64,000 bases of DNA, taken from JBDZVM01 sp040255675. GTDB taxonomy: Bacteria; Actinomycetota; Actinomycetes; Acidothermales; Acidothermaceae. Positions 25,876 to 35,059 of the stretch are shown in pieces; the first letter of the stretch is position 1; every line of letters starts with the position of its first letter. The translations under genes and the position numbers were made by a program. The stretch covers positions 31,796-95,795 of the forward strand of contig JBDZVM010000013.1 in NCBI GenBank assembly GCA_040255675.1. Direction: 5' to 3'. The notes beneath the pieces were generated by a model. The model did no database searches. It was not told where the DNA came from and saw only the letters and a program-made list of their open reading frames with translations.

Positions 25876-28359
25876 ATGTCCGACATCGGGCCGGCGAATA
25901 GTTTCGGCGTTGGAGCGAAGAGATGGCTCAGGCGGTTAGCGGGAGGACTCTCCCTGTCTGTCGCTGCCATGACCGGCGGAATCTTGGGTACGGCTGTTCC
26001 GGCGTTAGCTAACGTGAGCACCGCATCGGTGACTCTGTCGGATTCGACGGCGGGCGCGACACCCGTCACCTACACCATAAACTTCAGCACCACAGTGGCG
26101 CTTGCTGCCTCCTCATCCGACTCGATAACTCTGACGGGTCCCTCTGGTACAGCCTTTTCGTCTACTGCGGGGGACTACACCATCGCCGGGACTGCGGCCT
26201 CCAGCGTCACCGGGGGCGGCACAAACACTGTGACGCTCACTGTTGGCGCAGACGTCGCAGTAGGTGCTGTCTCGGTAGTCGCGAACAATGCGACTAACCC
26301 GTCTACTGCAGGGTCCTCTTACACGTTGCAGGTTCACACGTCGCAAGAGACGACCGACGTGGCGAGCGGCACGTATGCCATCACGGTTGGTTCGGCGGCG
26401 AAGTTGGTGTTCAGCACGCAGCCGGGTGGTGGTGCTGGCGGGAGCGCGTGGTCGACGCAGCCGGTGGTGCAGGTGGTAGATGCTGGCGGGAATGTCGTGA
26501 CGGCTGACACGTCGGCGGTGACGTTGGCGATCGCGTCGGGCACGGCGGGTGCGGCGCTTTCCTGCACGGCGAATCCGGTCAGTGCGGTGTCGGGGGTGGC
26601 GACGTTCGCCGGGTGCGCGATCGACAAGTCCGGCAGTTACACGTTGACCGCGACTGATAGCGCGTTGACGGCGGCGACGTCGATGAGTTTCACGGTGTCG
26701 GTTGGTTCGGCGGCGAAGTTGGTGTTCAGCACGCAGCCGGGTGGTGGTGCTGGCGGGAGCGCGTGGTCGACGCAGCCGGTGGTGCAGGTGGTAGATGCTG
26801 GCGGGAATGTCGTGACGGCTGACACGTCGGCGGTGACGTTGGCGATCGCGTCGGGCACGGCGGGTGCGGCGCTTTCCTGCACGGCGAATCCGGTCAGTGC
26901 GGTGTCGGGGGTGGCGACGTTCGCCGGGTGCGCGATCGACAAGTCCGGCAGTTACACGTTGACCGCGACTGATAGCGCGTTGACGGCGGCGACGTCAAGC
27001 ACGTTTAACATCACCGCGCCGACCAGCACGGGCGGTGGTGGCACGGCCACGACCAGTGGCACGGTGACCTCCGGCGGCACTTTCTCCTCGGATCCGAGTG
27101 GTACAGCGCCGACCGCAAGTAACCCTGTGGTCGTTTCGGTCACTAGCCCAGTTGCGGGTTCGGTGAGCGTCACCAAGACGACGACGAACACAGCGATTAG
27201 CGGCTATCAGCCGCTGAATATCGGCGCGCAAATTACAGCGCCGGCGGCGACAGCTGACGCGCCATTGAAGCTCACGTTCCAGGTCTACCTCGGTAACTTG
27301 CCAGCTGGCTTGTATGCGACCGATGTGACCGTATTCCGTGACGGCGTTGCGGTCGAGAGGTGTCTCGGAGCGACGACTGCTAGCCCTGACCCGTGCATTA
27401 GCGCGTCGTCCATCGCAAATGGGGTAGCGACGTTTACTGTGCTGTCGTCGCACGCCAGCACGTGGGACATGGAGGCTGCGAAGGTCGGTCGTGTGGCGGG
27501 TACCGACCGGTACGCAACCGCGGCTGCCGCTTCGCAGGCGCAGTTCCCGAACGGCGGCGCGGATGCCGTCGTCCTGGCTCGTGGCGACATGTACCCCGAT
27601 GCTTTGGTCGGTGTGCCGTTGGCCGCGGCCAAGAATGCTCCGCTGCTGCTTACGACGGGCCCGCAGCTCCCGACGGTAACAGCGAACGAGATCAAGCGAG
27701 TTCTCAACAATGGCGGCACGGTATACATCCTCGGCGGCACCGATGCGGTACCGGCCAGCGTTGTTACGCAGTTGGAAAACCTCGGCTACCACGTGACCCG
27801 TTACCAGGGTGCGGATCGGTATGCAACCGCGGTTGCGGTCGCGGACGCCCTCGGCGATCCAGGCACAGTGCTCCTTGCGACGGGGATTAACTTCCCGGAC
27901 GCGAATGCGGCGGGTGTTGCGGCCGCCAAGGCTGGAGGTGTCGTGTTGCTGACCGCGGGTTCGATACTTCCCGCTGCCACGAGCGCGTACCTCTCGGCGC
28001 ACGCGGCGACGGTGTACGCAATCGGTGGCCCGGCGGCGGTTGCTGATCCAGACGCCACCGCGCTCGCCGGGTCTGACAGGTACGCGACAGCGGTCGAGGT
28101 CGCGAAGCAGTTCTTCTCTAACCCGAGCACGCTCGGGGTGAGTACCGGGATGAACTTCCCGGACGCCTTGTCGGGCGGCGCGTTGCTGGCGAGCTTTGGC
28201 GCGCCGATGCTACTCACTGAGACGACGACGCTGCCAAACAGCCTTGATACTTACTTGAAGAGTGTTCAGGCCACTGTCACAACTGCGCACGTGTTCGGAG
28301 GTAAGGCTGCCGTGAGTGACAGCGTGCAGACCGGCATCCAGACCGACGTGAATCCGTAG
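25876..28359 (+). CDS. Secreted surface protein with Ig-like repeats and CWB2 cell-wall-binding domains
   Basis: The 827-residue protein has a long signal peptide (LSLSVAAMTGGILGTAVPALA, about residues 25-47), a Ser/Thr-rich domain, two identical 98-residue bacterial Ig-like modules beginning GSAAKLVFSTQPGGGAGG, a Gly/Thr linker, an unassigned beta domain, and three C-terminal CWB2 repeats marked by AGTDRYATAAAAS, QGADRYATAVAVA and AGSDRYATAVEVA. CWB2 repeats bind anionic wall polymers without a covalent link. ATG 25876 has GGAGG four bases upstream. An adhesion or matrix role is inferred. Confidence 0.88.
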   Translation: MSDIGPANSFGVGAKRWLRRLAGGLSLSVAAMTGGILGTAVPALANVSTASVTLSDSTAGATPVTYTINFSTTVALAASSSDSITLTGPSGTAFSSTAGDYTIAGTAASSVTGGGTNTVTLTVGADVAVGAVSVVANNATNPSTAGSSYTLQVHTSQETTDVASGTYAITVGSAAKLVFSTQPGGGAGGSAWSTQPVVQVVDAGGNVVTADTSAVTLAIASGTAGAALSCTANPVSAVSGVATFAGCAIDKSGSYTLTATDSALTAATSMSFTVSVGSAAKLVFSTQPGGGAGGSAWSTQPVVQVVDAGGNVVTADTSAVTLAIASGTAGAALSCTANPVSAVSGVATFAGCAIDKSGSYTLTATDSALTAATSSTFNITAPTSTGGGGTATTSGTVTSGGTFSSDPSGTAPTASNPVVVSVTSPVAGSVSVTKTTTNTAISGYQPLNIGAQITAPAATADAPLKLTFQVYLGNLPAGLYATDVTVFRDGVAVERCLGATTASPDPCISASSIANGVATFTVLSSHASTWDMEAAKVGRVAGTDRYATAAAASQAQFPNGGADAVVLARGDMYPDALVGVPLAAAKNAPLLLTTGPQLPTVTANEIKRVLNNGGTVYILGGTDAVPASVVTQLENLGYHVTRYQGADRYATAVAVADALGDPGTVLLATGINFPDANAAGVAAAKAGGVVLLTAGSILPAATSAYLSAHAATVYAIGGPAAVADPDATALAGSDRYATAVEVAKQFFSNPSTLGVSTGMNFPDALSGGALLASFGAPMLLTETTTLPNSLDTYLKSVQATVTTAHVFGGKAAVSDSVQTGIQTDVNP
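26386..26681 (+). repeat. Intragenic repeat, copy 1
   Basis: 296 bases apparently identical to 26701-26996, with a 315-base (105-codon) period. The copy encodes one Ig-like module of the surface protein. Confidence 0.93.
26701..26996 (+). repeat. Intragenic repeat, copy 2
   Basis: Second copy of the 296-base unit. I found no mismatch on reading the two copies side by side, silent sites included, which points to a recent duplication or gene conversion. Confidence 0.93.
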
Positions 28360-28368
28360 AGCACGAAC

Positions 28369-28410
28369 GCAAACAGGCCCGCGTGCGGTTTCGCATCCGG
28401 GCCTGTTTGC
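28369..28410 (+). terminator. Rho-independent-type terminator of the surface-protein gene
   Basis: GCAAACAGGCCCG (28369-28381) pairs with CGGGCCTGTTTGC (28398-28410) over 13 bases around a 16-base loop, ten bases after the stop codon. The 3' arm ends in a T-rich stretch. Confidence 0.85.
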
Positions 28411-28497
28411 TTGTGGTCCCCAGCAATCCCGGCGGCATTGAGCGGGCTACCGCCTCAATGTTGGCCAAACCAACGACCGGTACGCTCGACCGGTACC

Positions 28498-28571
28498 GGG
28501 GCGGTAGCTCAGCCGGTTAGAGCAGTGGACTCATAATCCATCGGTCGCGAGTTCGAGTCTCGCCCGCCCCA
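28498..28571 (+). tRNA. tRNA with anticodon CAT (elongator Met or Ile2)
   Basis: The acceptor stem GGGGCGG pairs with CCGCCCC; the anticodon arm GTGGACTCATAATCCAT shows CAT; the T-arm is GAGTTCGAGTCTC. The GACTCATAATC arm resembles lysidine-modified tRNA-Ile2 as well as elongator tRNA-Met, so I leave the identity open. It is not an initiator by its paired first acceptor position. CCA is not encoded. TACGCT at 28481-28486 is a possible -10. Confidence 0.92.
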
Positions 28572-28598
28572 CTAGTTCCAAGATCGCTGAACGCGCGA

Positions 28599-29387
28599 TC
28601 ACTTCACCCGCGGCTGCAGCGACACGACCGGCCGGTGCGACGTGACCATCATGCGCAGCGGCGAACGCGCCATCGCCGTGATGATCGCGACCAGCAGCGG
28701 CCGCACCAAGAAGCCCAGCAACACGACGACGACTACCCCAAGCGCCAGCCCGGCGAGTACGTCTTGCGGATAGTGAACACCGACGTACACCCGCGCGAAC
28801 GCCAGCAGCAAAGCGAAGAACGACGTCACCCAACCGAGCGCGCGCCACACCAAGAACAGTCCGGCGGCGATAGCGCCAGCCATCACGGAATGGTCGGACG
28901 GAAAGCCGGCGTCGGCACCGTGCGGAATCAGCAACAGCACGTTCGGGAGGGCCTCGAAGGGGCGCGGCTCGTCGACCGCGTGCGCGATGAGTTGGGCGAA
29001 CGCTAGCGCGATACCCATGCCGAGCGCGGCCCACAACGAGCCTGCGACGCGCGGCAAGGAACCGGTCGCTCGTGCCCGCAAGAAGCCGATCACCAGCAGC
29101 AGCGCGAACAAGAACACCCCGTAGCGGGCGTAGTCGGCGAGTACCGAGTGCAGCCAGCTGGTGTCTTTGGCAAAGTCGTTGACGTCGCGAAAGCCGCCCG
29201 ACCCGAGCGGACCCCCGGGAACGTCGATCGCCGTCACCGCGATGGCGAACGTCACGGCGCCACGCTGCCAGTCGTCGGGATCACATGCGCTCCAGAAGCG
29301 TCGAACTACCGCGTCCGCCGCGGTCTCGGCTGTACGGTGCCCTGCGCGGCCCGACATTACTACAGCCCACGACACCGCGAACGCCAC
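28599..29387 (-). CDS. PAP2-family membrane phosphatase
   Basis: A PAP2/BcrC-like integral membrane phosphatase, likely acting on undecaprenyl diphosphate or a related lipid. The three acid-phosphatase motifs are present: VDEPRPF, FPSDHSVMAG and RVYVGVHYPQDVLAG. About six membrane helices are visible. The 262-residue frame starts at 29387, but the N-terminal 45 residues look unlike the family, and a GTG start near VTAIDVPGG (about residue 50) is plausible. It lies 27 bases from the CAT tRNA, in convergent orientation. Confidence 0.85.
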   Translation of the reverse strand: MAFAVSWAVVMSGRAGHRTAETAADAVVRRFWSACDPDDWQRGAVTFAIAVTAIDVPGGPLGSGGFRDVNDFAKDTSWLHSVLADYARYGVFLFALLLVIGFLRARATGSLPRVAGSLWAALGMGIALAFAQLIAHAVDEPRPFEALPNVLLLIPHGADAGFPSDHSVMAGAIAAGLFLVWRALGWVTSFFALLLAFARVYVGVHYPQDVLAGLALGVVVVVLLGFLVRPLLVAIITAMARSPLRMMVTSHRPVVSLQPRVK

Positions 29388-29426
29388 GATCCGCTTTCTC
29401 GGGCGCGGATGCCACCGTCGATCGGA

Positions 29427-30983
29427 CTAGCCGCTGTACACCATGTACCGGGCTTTCCCGGCCGCCTTCGCCTCGTACAACGCGATATCCGCGTTGCGCA
29501 GCACGTCGTCCGCCGTCCCGTCGCCGACGACCGCCACGCCGACGCTTGCCCGCACGTCCAACGCGACGTCCGGCAGCTCCGCTAGACGGAAGGGTTCGCG
29601 AAGGACGTCGAGCACCCGCGCCCCTACCTTGGCCGCGCCTTCGTCGAGCGACGTCCCTTCAGCCAGGACGACGAATTCGTCGCCGCCGATCCGTCCGGCG
29701 GTGTCGCTCTCGCGAAGCGACGCCGTCAACCGGCCGGCGACCGCCCGCAAGAGTGCGTCGCCGACCGCATGTCCGTAGCTGTCGTTGACGTCCTTGAAGC
29801 CGTCGAGGTCGATGAATAAGACGGCGGCCGGTATGCCCTTGCGTCGCGATCGTGACAGCAGGTGGTCGAGCCGGTCCATGATCAACGCTCGATTCGGCAG
29901 GCCGGTCAGATCGTCGTGCAGCGCTCGGTAACGCAGCTCGTCGGTTTGCTCGCGCACCAGGCGATAGGCGCGATCGCGACTACGCAGCAGCACTTCGATG
30001 ACGCCGAAGACGAGCAAGGCGATGACGATCCCGAGCGCGCCGATGACGACGCCTTGCCCAGTGGCTGAGAGCCCCTCCGAGATCGGGCTGCCGGTGACAC
30101 GCACTGACCAGGTGCCGCCCTTGTCGACGGGGACTGTTAGCGAAGGCGCGTGCGCCGACGTCGCCGGGCCGTCCGCAGCGAGCGAGACCTGCGCGCCGGC
30201 GATCACGCCGAGCACCTCGACGCGCATCTCGGGGTGTCCTTGCCGGGCCGCCTCGATGATCGCCTTGCCGTCGAAAGTGCCGGCCACCCACCCGATGAGG
30301 TCTGCTCGCCGTTCAGCGACGGTGGCGGGTGTCGTGCCGCTCTTGTAGACGGGCAGAAAGGCGAAGATTTCGCCGGGATACAGGGCGACCGGGTAGGCGA
30401 GCGCGAGGTTGCCGCTGTCGCGTGCCGCCGCGAACGTGTTTGCGGTCGGCGACATGCCGAACCCGGGCACGGTCGGAGCGCAGTAATCCATCGTCGGCGG
30501 CAACTGGTTCGGCGGTCCCGTCCATACGATCAGGCGCAGCAGGCAATACGACGGCCGCGCTCCTGGAGGAAATACTTGGTAGGCGCCGTTGATGTCGAGC
30601 GCGTTTGCCGGGTCGGACTTGACCAACGCGGCGAACGCGCCGAGGTCGGCTGCGGGCACGAGTTGCACGAAGCCGAATCCGAGGCCGCCCGGGTAGCGCT
30701 CCGCGGCGTCAAGGTGGTCGAACCAGCGCCCGAACTCCTTATTGGTGACGTTCGGGTTGATCGCGATGAGCGCTCGCTCGACGGTCGTCAGGTCCGTCTG
30801 GCGGCGAAGAGTTGTCGCGACGGACGACGCGATCGCTGATGCCGTGGTTCGAAAGACGGTGGTGCGCTCCCGATCGACGTCCGATCTCCATCGCACGCCG
30901 GCCACCACGCTCCCCGTCACGAGGAGGAGCAGCATCGACCACGTGACGAAGCTCCACCATGCGTGGTCGCGAGATTTCGGCAC
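29427..30983 (-). CDS. Membrane diguanylate cyclase with CHASE sensor
   Basis: The 518-residue protein makes c-di-GMP from two GTP. It has an N-terminal helix (about 8-30), a periplasm-facing CHASE-type sensor domain (60-290), a second helix (about 312-336), and a GGDEF domain. The active motif GGDEF is intact near residue 433, with LHDDLTGLPNRA at its start. RESD lies five residues before GGDEF, which is the position of the inhibitory I-site, so product feedback is expected. The chosen GTG at 30981-30983 starts just before the first helix; a longer N-terminus is open. Divergent from the EAL gene. Confidence 0.92.
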   Translation of the reverse strand: MPKSRDHAWWSFVTWSMLLLLVTGSVVAGVRWRSDVDRERTTVFRTTASAIASSVATTLRRQTDLTTVERALIAINPNVTNKEFGRWFDHLDAAERYPGGLGFGFVQLVPAADLGAFAALVKSDPANALDINGAYQVFPPGARPSYCLLRLIVWTGPPNQLPPTMDYCAPTVPGFGMSPTANTFAAARDSGNLALAYPVALYPGEIFAFLPVYKSGTTPATVAERRADLIGWVAGTFDGKAIIEAARQGHPEMRVEVLGVIAGAQVSLAADGPATSAHAPSLTVPVDKGGTWSVRVTGSPISEGLSATGQGVVIGALGIVIALLVFGVIEVLLRSRDRAYRLVREQTDELRYRALHDDLTGLPNRALIMDRLDHLLSRSRRKGIPAAVLFIDLDGFKDVNDSYGHAVGDALLRAVAGRLTASLRESDTAGRIGGDEFVVLAEGTSLDEGAAKVGARVLDVLREPFRLAELPDVALDVRASVGVAVVGDGTADDVLRNADIALYEAKAAGKARYMVYSG

Positions 30984-31277
30984 AACGGGATAATCGGCAC
31001 GAAGCAGCCTGTGGCGATGGGCCGCCCGCCAAGTAGGTCCTGGACCATCGGGTGCCCGCTGATCGCGCAGCCGGAGCAATCGCCTCGTGTACGGGCCGCG
31101 CTACCCTCTAGAACCCACACAAAGCAGGATATTCTTCGTTTGGTTATCTTGATCACACGAAGGGCGCTTAAAGATCGCGGTCTCGCGATCCGACATATCT
31201 AGCTACGCGACTCCAAGGCTCGACGCGCCGGGCGATTCCAGCGCGGGCGGCCAGCTTTGCTCTAAGGGGTGGGTGCG
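30984..31277. other. Divergent intergenic region of the c-di-GMP pair
   Basis: About 290 bases between the cyclase and the phosphodiesterase. It is relatively AT-rich around 31120-31200 and presumably carries both promoters. I see no clear inverted repeat or gene in it. Confidence 0.5.
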
Positions 31278-33620
31278 ATGGGCGGTCAACGTTCGACCGC
31301 CCGCGACGCACGCCGCCCCGCGGTATTCAGCGTCCGCACCTACCTTGTCGGTTGCGTCGTCGCCGCGCTAGTGATCTTGCTGATCGCCGAGGCAATCGTG
31401 GCCGTGCGCAGTCTCTCGAACGCGCGTCACAAGGCGGCGCAGCGCGCCGACTACGCGACCACGGTGGCGACGGCAGCGATCAAGACCGCGCTCGACCAAG
31501 GGAAGACGGCGATTTCCGGCGTTGCTCGCACGCTATCGGTCGACGCCATCCTCGCGGCACCCGACAAGTGCAGCCTGTCGTTTTCGTCGCTCGGGCCGTT
31601 CACGAGTGGGCACCTCGATGTCGTCGCGCCCGACGGCCGAGTGCCCTGCTCGTCGCTTTCCGGGCACGGCGCGCCGAGCGGCGCGAGCCAGGCGGGCGCT
31701 CCTTGGCTCACCACGACGCCGTCCGGGCCGTCGATGTCTGGCCTTTTCACGGACGGCCTGACCAGCCGCACGTCAGTGGCGCTCGTGGCTGCCGTCGGGG
31801 GTGTCGGAACGGCAGGATTTGTCGTCTTGGTGCTGCCGGTCGACTCCCTGGCGAGTGACATCGCCGCCGCGTACGGTGGTCCGGAGCATTTCGACTTCGC
31901 CGTCACCGCCGGCGACCGGGTCATTTCGACATCGCAAAAGGCGATGCCCGTCATCGGCTCGCATGCCGGGTGGATCGAGTCGAGCACCGACCTCGCAGTG
32001 CCCGGCTGGCAACTCGTCTCCGGACGCCGAACGGCGGCGGCACTGGCGCCGACGCGGTCGTTGCTGATCTCCGAGACGGTGGTGGCAGCAGTGGCGTTCT
32101 TGGTCGCGTTCGTGCTGCTCGCCGTCGCCAACCGGCGGATCGCCGTACCACTGCGAAAACTCGCCTTGGCCGCCGGCCGGCTTGGCCGCGAGGTCACGCC
32201 CCAGCCGGTCGAGGTCGGCGGCCCGGCCGAGCTTCGCCAGGTCGCCGAACGAATGAACGCGATGATCGCGGCGCGGGTGTCGTTCGAGGACAAGCTCTCG
32301 CACGACGCTTTGCACGACCCCCTGACCGGCCTGCCGAACCAGGCTCTGCTTTTGGATCGGTTGGCGACCGCATGCGAAACGGCGGCCGAGGCAAACACCC
32401 GCGCGGCGCTGCTCGTCATCGGCATCGACCGATTCGAGTTGGTGAACACCAGCTTGGGTTATCGGGTCGGCGACCACGCGCTGATAGCGCTCGCGAGCCG
32501 CCTCGAGGGAGCCTTGCGGCCGCGGCAGACGCTAGCCCGCCTGGGTGGAGGCGAATTCGCGGTCTCGCTGCCTGACGCGGGCGACCGCGACACCGCTCTC
32601 GCCGAAGCGGCCGCCGTTTCGCGCATCGTCGCCCAAGTCGTCGATGCCGCCGGCGCGAGTTTGACGCTGACCGCCTCGATCGGCGTCGCGGTTGCCGAGC
32701 GCGGGTGGAGCGCTGAGGAGTTGCTGCGAAACGCGACGACGGCGATGCATAGCGCGAAAGAGCGTGGCGGTGCCCGCTGCCAGTTCTTCGAGCCGAGCTT
32801 GCGCGTGCGAGCGAACACCAGGCTGCGGCTCGAAAACGAACTTAGCCGAGCACTCGAGCGCGGCGAGTTCTATCTCGAGTACCAGCCGATCGTCAGCTTG
32901 CCGAGCCGTCGCATTACTGGAGCGGAAGCCTTATTGCGTTGGCAAAACTCGGTGCACGGCATCGTGCCGCCGTCGACATTCGTGCCAATTGCCGAAGAGA
33001 TCGGACTCATCAACCAGCTCGGTCGCTTCGCTCTCGAAAAGGCTTGCGAGCAGGCAATGGCCTGGTACGAACTCGGCTATCCCATGCGCATTTCGGTGAA
33101 TGTCTCGGCGCACCAACTGTTGACCGGGAACTTCGCGGAACAAGTCACCGACGTGCTGGCACACACCCAGCTGGCACCCGACCTCTTGTGTCTCGAACTC
33201 ACCGAATCGACGTTGATGGAAGACGTGCTCCGCATCTCCACCGCGCTGCACGCGCTCAAGGGACACGGCGTGAGCATCAGCATCGACGACTTCGGTACGG
33301 GATATTCGTCGCTTGCCTACCTGCAGCGTTTCCCAGTCGACGAACTGAAGATCGACCGCTCGTTCGTCGGCGGTCTCGACAATGCCGCCGACCGCAACCT
33401 GGTTGCCGCCGTGGTCGCGCTCGCGCACGCGCTCGGGCTGCACGTGGTTGCCGAAGGGGTCGAAAAAGAAGAGCACGCACTGCAACTCGTTCGGATGGGA
33501 TGCCGCGCCGCGCAAGGGTATCTGTTCGCCCGGCCGCAATCGGCAAGCCGCGTGACCGCGCAGTTGCCACGACACCACATCGACCTCGACGAGGCCGTGT
33601 CGCGCAGCAACGCGGGCTAG
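31278..33620 (+). CDS. GGDEF-EAL protein, probable c-di-GMP phosphodiesterase
   Basis: The 780-residue protein has two membrane helices (about 20-45 and 258-282) around an extracytoplasmic domain, a HAMP-like linker, a GGDEF domain and an EAL domain. The cyclase motif is GGGEF instead of GGDEF and the I-site is RPRQ, so the cyclase half is probably inactive. The EAL half keeps EALLRW, ISVNVSAHQ, ELTES, DDFGTGYSS, LKIDRSFV and VVAEGVE, so hydrolysis of c-di-GMP is likely. ATG 31278 is supported by AGGGGT at 31265-31270. Confidence 0.93.
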   Translation: MGGQRSTARDARRPAVFSVRTYLVGCVVAALVILLIAEAIVAVRSLSNARHKAAQRADYATTVATAAIKTALDQGKTAISGVARTLSVDAILAAPDKCSLSFSSLGPFTSGHLDVVAPDGRVPCSSLSGHGAPSGASQAGAPWLTTTPSGPSMSGLFTDGLTSRTSVALVAAVGGVGTAGFVVLVLPVDSLASDIAAAYGGPEHFDFAVTAGDRVISTSQKAMPVIGSHAGWIESSTDLAVPGWQLVSGRRTAAALAPTRSLLISETVVAAVAFLVAFVLLAVANRRIAVPLRKLALAAGRLGREVTPQPVEVGGPAELRQVAERMNAMIAARVSFEDKLSHDALHDPLTGLPNQALLLDRLATACETAAEANTRAALLVIGIDRFELVNTSLGYRVGDHALIALASRLEGALRPRQTLARLGGGEFAVSLPDAGDRDTALAEAAAVSRIVAQVVDAAGASLTLTASIGVAVAERGWSAEELLRNATTAMHSAKERGGARCQFFEPSLRVRANTRLRLENELSRALERGEFYLEYQPIVSLPSRRITGAEALLRWQNSVHGIVPPSTFVPIAEEIGLINQLGRFALEKACEQAMAWYELGYPMRISVNVSAHQLLTGNFAEQVTDVLAHTQLAPDLLCLELTESTLMEDVLRISTALHALKGHGVSISIDDFGTGYSSLAYLQRFPVDELKIDRSFVGGLDNAADRNLVAAVVALAHALGLHVVAEGVEKEEHALQLVRMGCRAAQGYLFARPQSASRVTAQLPRHHIDLDEAVSRSNAG

Positions 33621-34234
33621 CGCACGGCGGACGAGTGAACGAGCGCGTGGTCGCGGCGTCCGAACACGAACATCAACAGTTCGGCGGGCGCACCGCTGAT
33701 CGTCGTCCTTTCGCTGGCCGTCGGTGACGAAGAGCGCGGACGCCGAACGAGTTGTCGCTCACCGGTGTCGTCGCGAACGAACTCGATCGCCTGATTCTCG
33801 CGCCGTAAAGCAAAATTGGCCATTCGGCAAGCGCGGCGCCACAGGTACTCGGTGGTTGCGGCATCGAGCGTTCGTGGTTGCCACCCGGGTTGGGCACGTC
33901 GCACATCCTCGTGGTGCACGAAGAATTCGACGCCGTTGCCGGCGGCGTCGAGTAGCGGCGGCCGACACCACGACAGTGTCGGTGGTCCGTTTCGCAACCG
34001 CCGTATCAGCGCGGTGAAATCACCCGCCGCGAGACGGCTCTGCACGCGCTTGGTCCAGCCCGCGAGAACCGGCACCACGACGCCCGCGGCGGCGTCCGGC
34101 CTGGTTTCGCGCAACACCAGATGGGCCGCGAGGTCGCGCGTCTTCCATCCGGCGCAAAGCGTCGGAGCATCGGGGCCAAGCTTGTCGAATGAGTCGCAGA
34201 TCGCCGCGCGCTCAACGCGTGCGAGTGAATTCAC
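33617..34234 (-). CDS. TIGR03085-family metal-binding protein
   Basis: The 205-residue protein matches the actinobacterial TIGR03085 family of DinB/maleylpyruvate-isomerase-like helical bundles: ERAAICDSFDKLGPDAPTLC, GWKTRDLAAHLVLRETRPDA with a metal His, and NGVEFFVHHEDVRRA with two further His. A thiol-dependent enzyme role is known for relatives; the substrate is unknown. The stop shares four bases with the stop of the convergent EAL gene, and its start overlaps the end of the upstream PAP2 gene by 23 bases. Confidence 0.87.
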   Translation of the reverse strand: MNSLARVERAAICDSFDKLGPDAPTLCAGWKTRDLAAHLVLRETRPDAAAGVVVPVLAGWTKRVQSRLAAGDFTALIRRLRNGPPTLSWCRPPLLDAAGNGVEFFVHHEDVRRAQPGWQPRTLDAATTEYLWRRACRMANFALRRENQAIEFVRDDTGERQLVRRPRSSSPTASERTTISGAPAELLMFVFGRRDHALVHSSAVR

Positions 34235-34925
34235 GATTTTCCCCCTCGTACGGCCCGGCTTCTTCGTGACGCCGGTGAGCGAGGAGATCGATTATCCACG
34301 CCACCGCCAAGACCGAAGCCGCGGCCACGCAAAACCCGCCTACGGTGTCAGTCGCGTAGTGATAACCCGAGCCGACGAGGGCGGTCGCCACGGCGGCCGC
34401 GCCCAACAGCGCCAGGGCGGAAAGGCCCCAGCGTGCGAACGGCGGCCAGCTCGGTCGACTCGGGCCGAGAAGCGCCACCACGACCACCATGGCGACCGAG
34501 ACCGCGGCGGTCGTGTGGCCGCTGGGAAAGGACAAGCTGTCGGCAAGCCGTCGATCGATGAGAGGTTTCAGCACGAACTCGGTGAAGCCGGCGGCCACCG
34601 GCGGCCCGAGCACGGCAAGCAGGGCCGCTCGTCGTCGTCCGGTAAAGAAGAACAGGCAGGCGAGTGCGGCACATGCCGCGATCACCGACGCCGGATCGGC
34701 TAGCGACACCAGGAAATGCAAGAAGTCGAGGTGACCGCCCAGGTGATGGCGCACTCGCGCGTCGACGGCCGCGTCAACACGCCCGGCTCGGTGCGCGCCC
34801 GCGTAACGCGCGCCGAGGATTACGACGCCCGCTGACGCGGCGGCGATGATGCATCCGACCACGCCGTGCATGGCAAGTAGCGGTCGATCAAGCGGTCGTC
34901 GAGCCGCCGAGGATCGCGCCGCCAT
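34212..34925 (-). CDS. PAP2-family membrane phosphatase, second copy
   Basis: A 237-residue membrane protein with the PAP2 motifs KPLIDRRLADS, SFPSGHTTAA and GYHYATDTVGG, and about six helices. Family members dephosphorylate lipid or polyprenyl pyrophosphates at the membrane. The ATG at 34923-34925 starts MAARSSAARRPLDRP just before the first helix. It is not closely similar to the PAP2 protein at 28599. It overlaps the TIGR03085 gene, so the two are co-translated. Confidence 0.87.
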   Translation of the reverse strand: MAARSSAARRPLDRPLLAMHGVVGCIIAAASAGVVILGARYAGAHRAGRVDAAVDARVRHHLGGHLDFLHFLVSLADPASVIAACAALACLFFFTGRRRAALLAVLGPPVAAGFTEFVLKPLIDRRLADSLSFPSGHTTAAVSVAMVVVVALLGPSRPSWPPFARWGLSALALLGAAAVATALVGSGYHYATDTVGGFCVAAASVLAVAWIIDLLAHRRHEEAGPYEGENREFTRTR

Positions 34926-35059
34926 ACGGGTGAGTCTAGGTTGCTTACGCGCGCGATAGCCGTGCCCGCCCGGGCCGTAGGACCCTGTTGTCGCGCATGC
35001 CGGCGTGACAACGTCGGAGCAATCCCAAAGCGCTGGAGCACTCGCACAGGGAGCGCACC

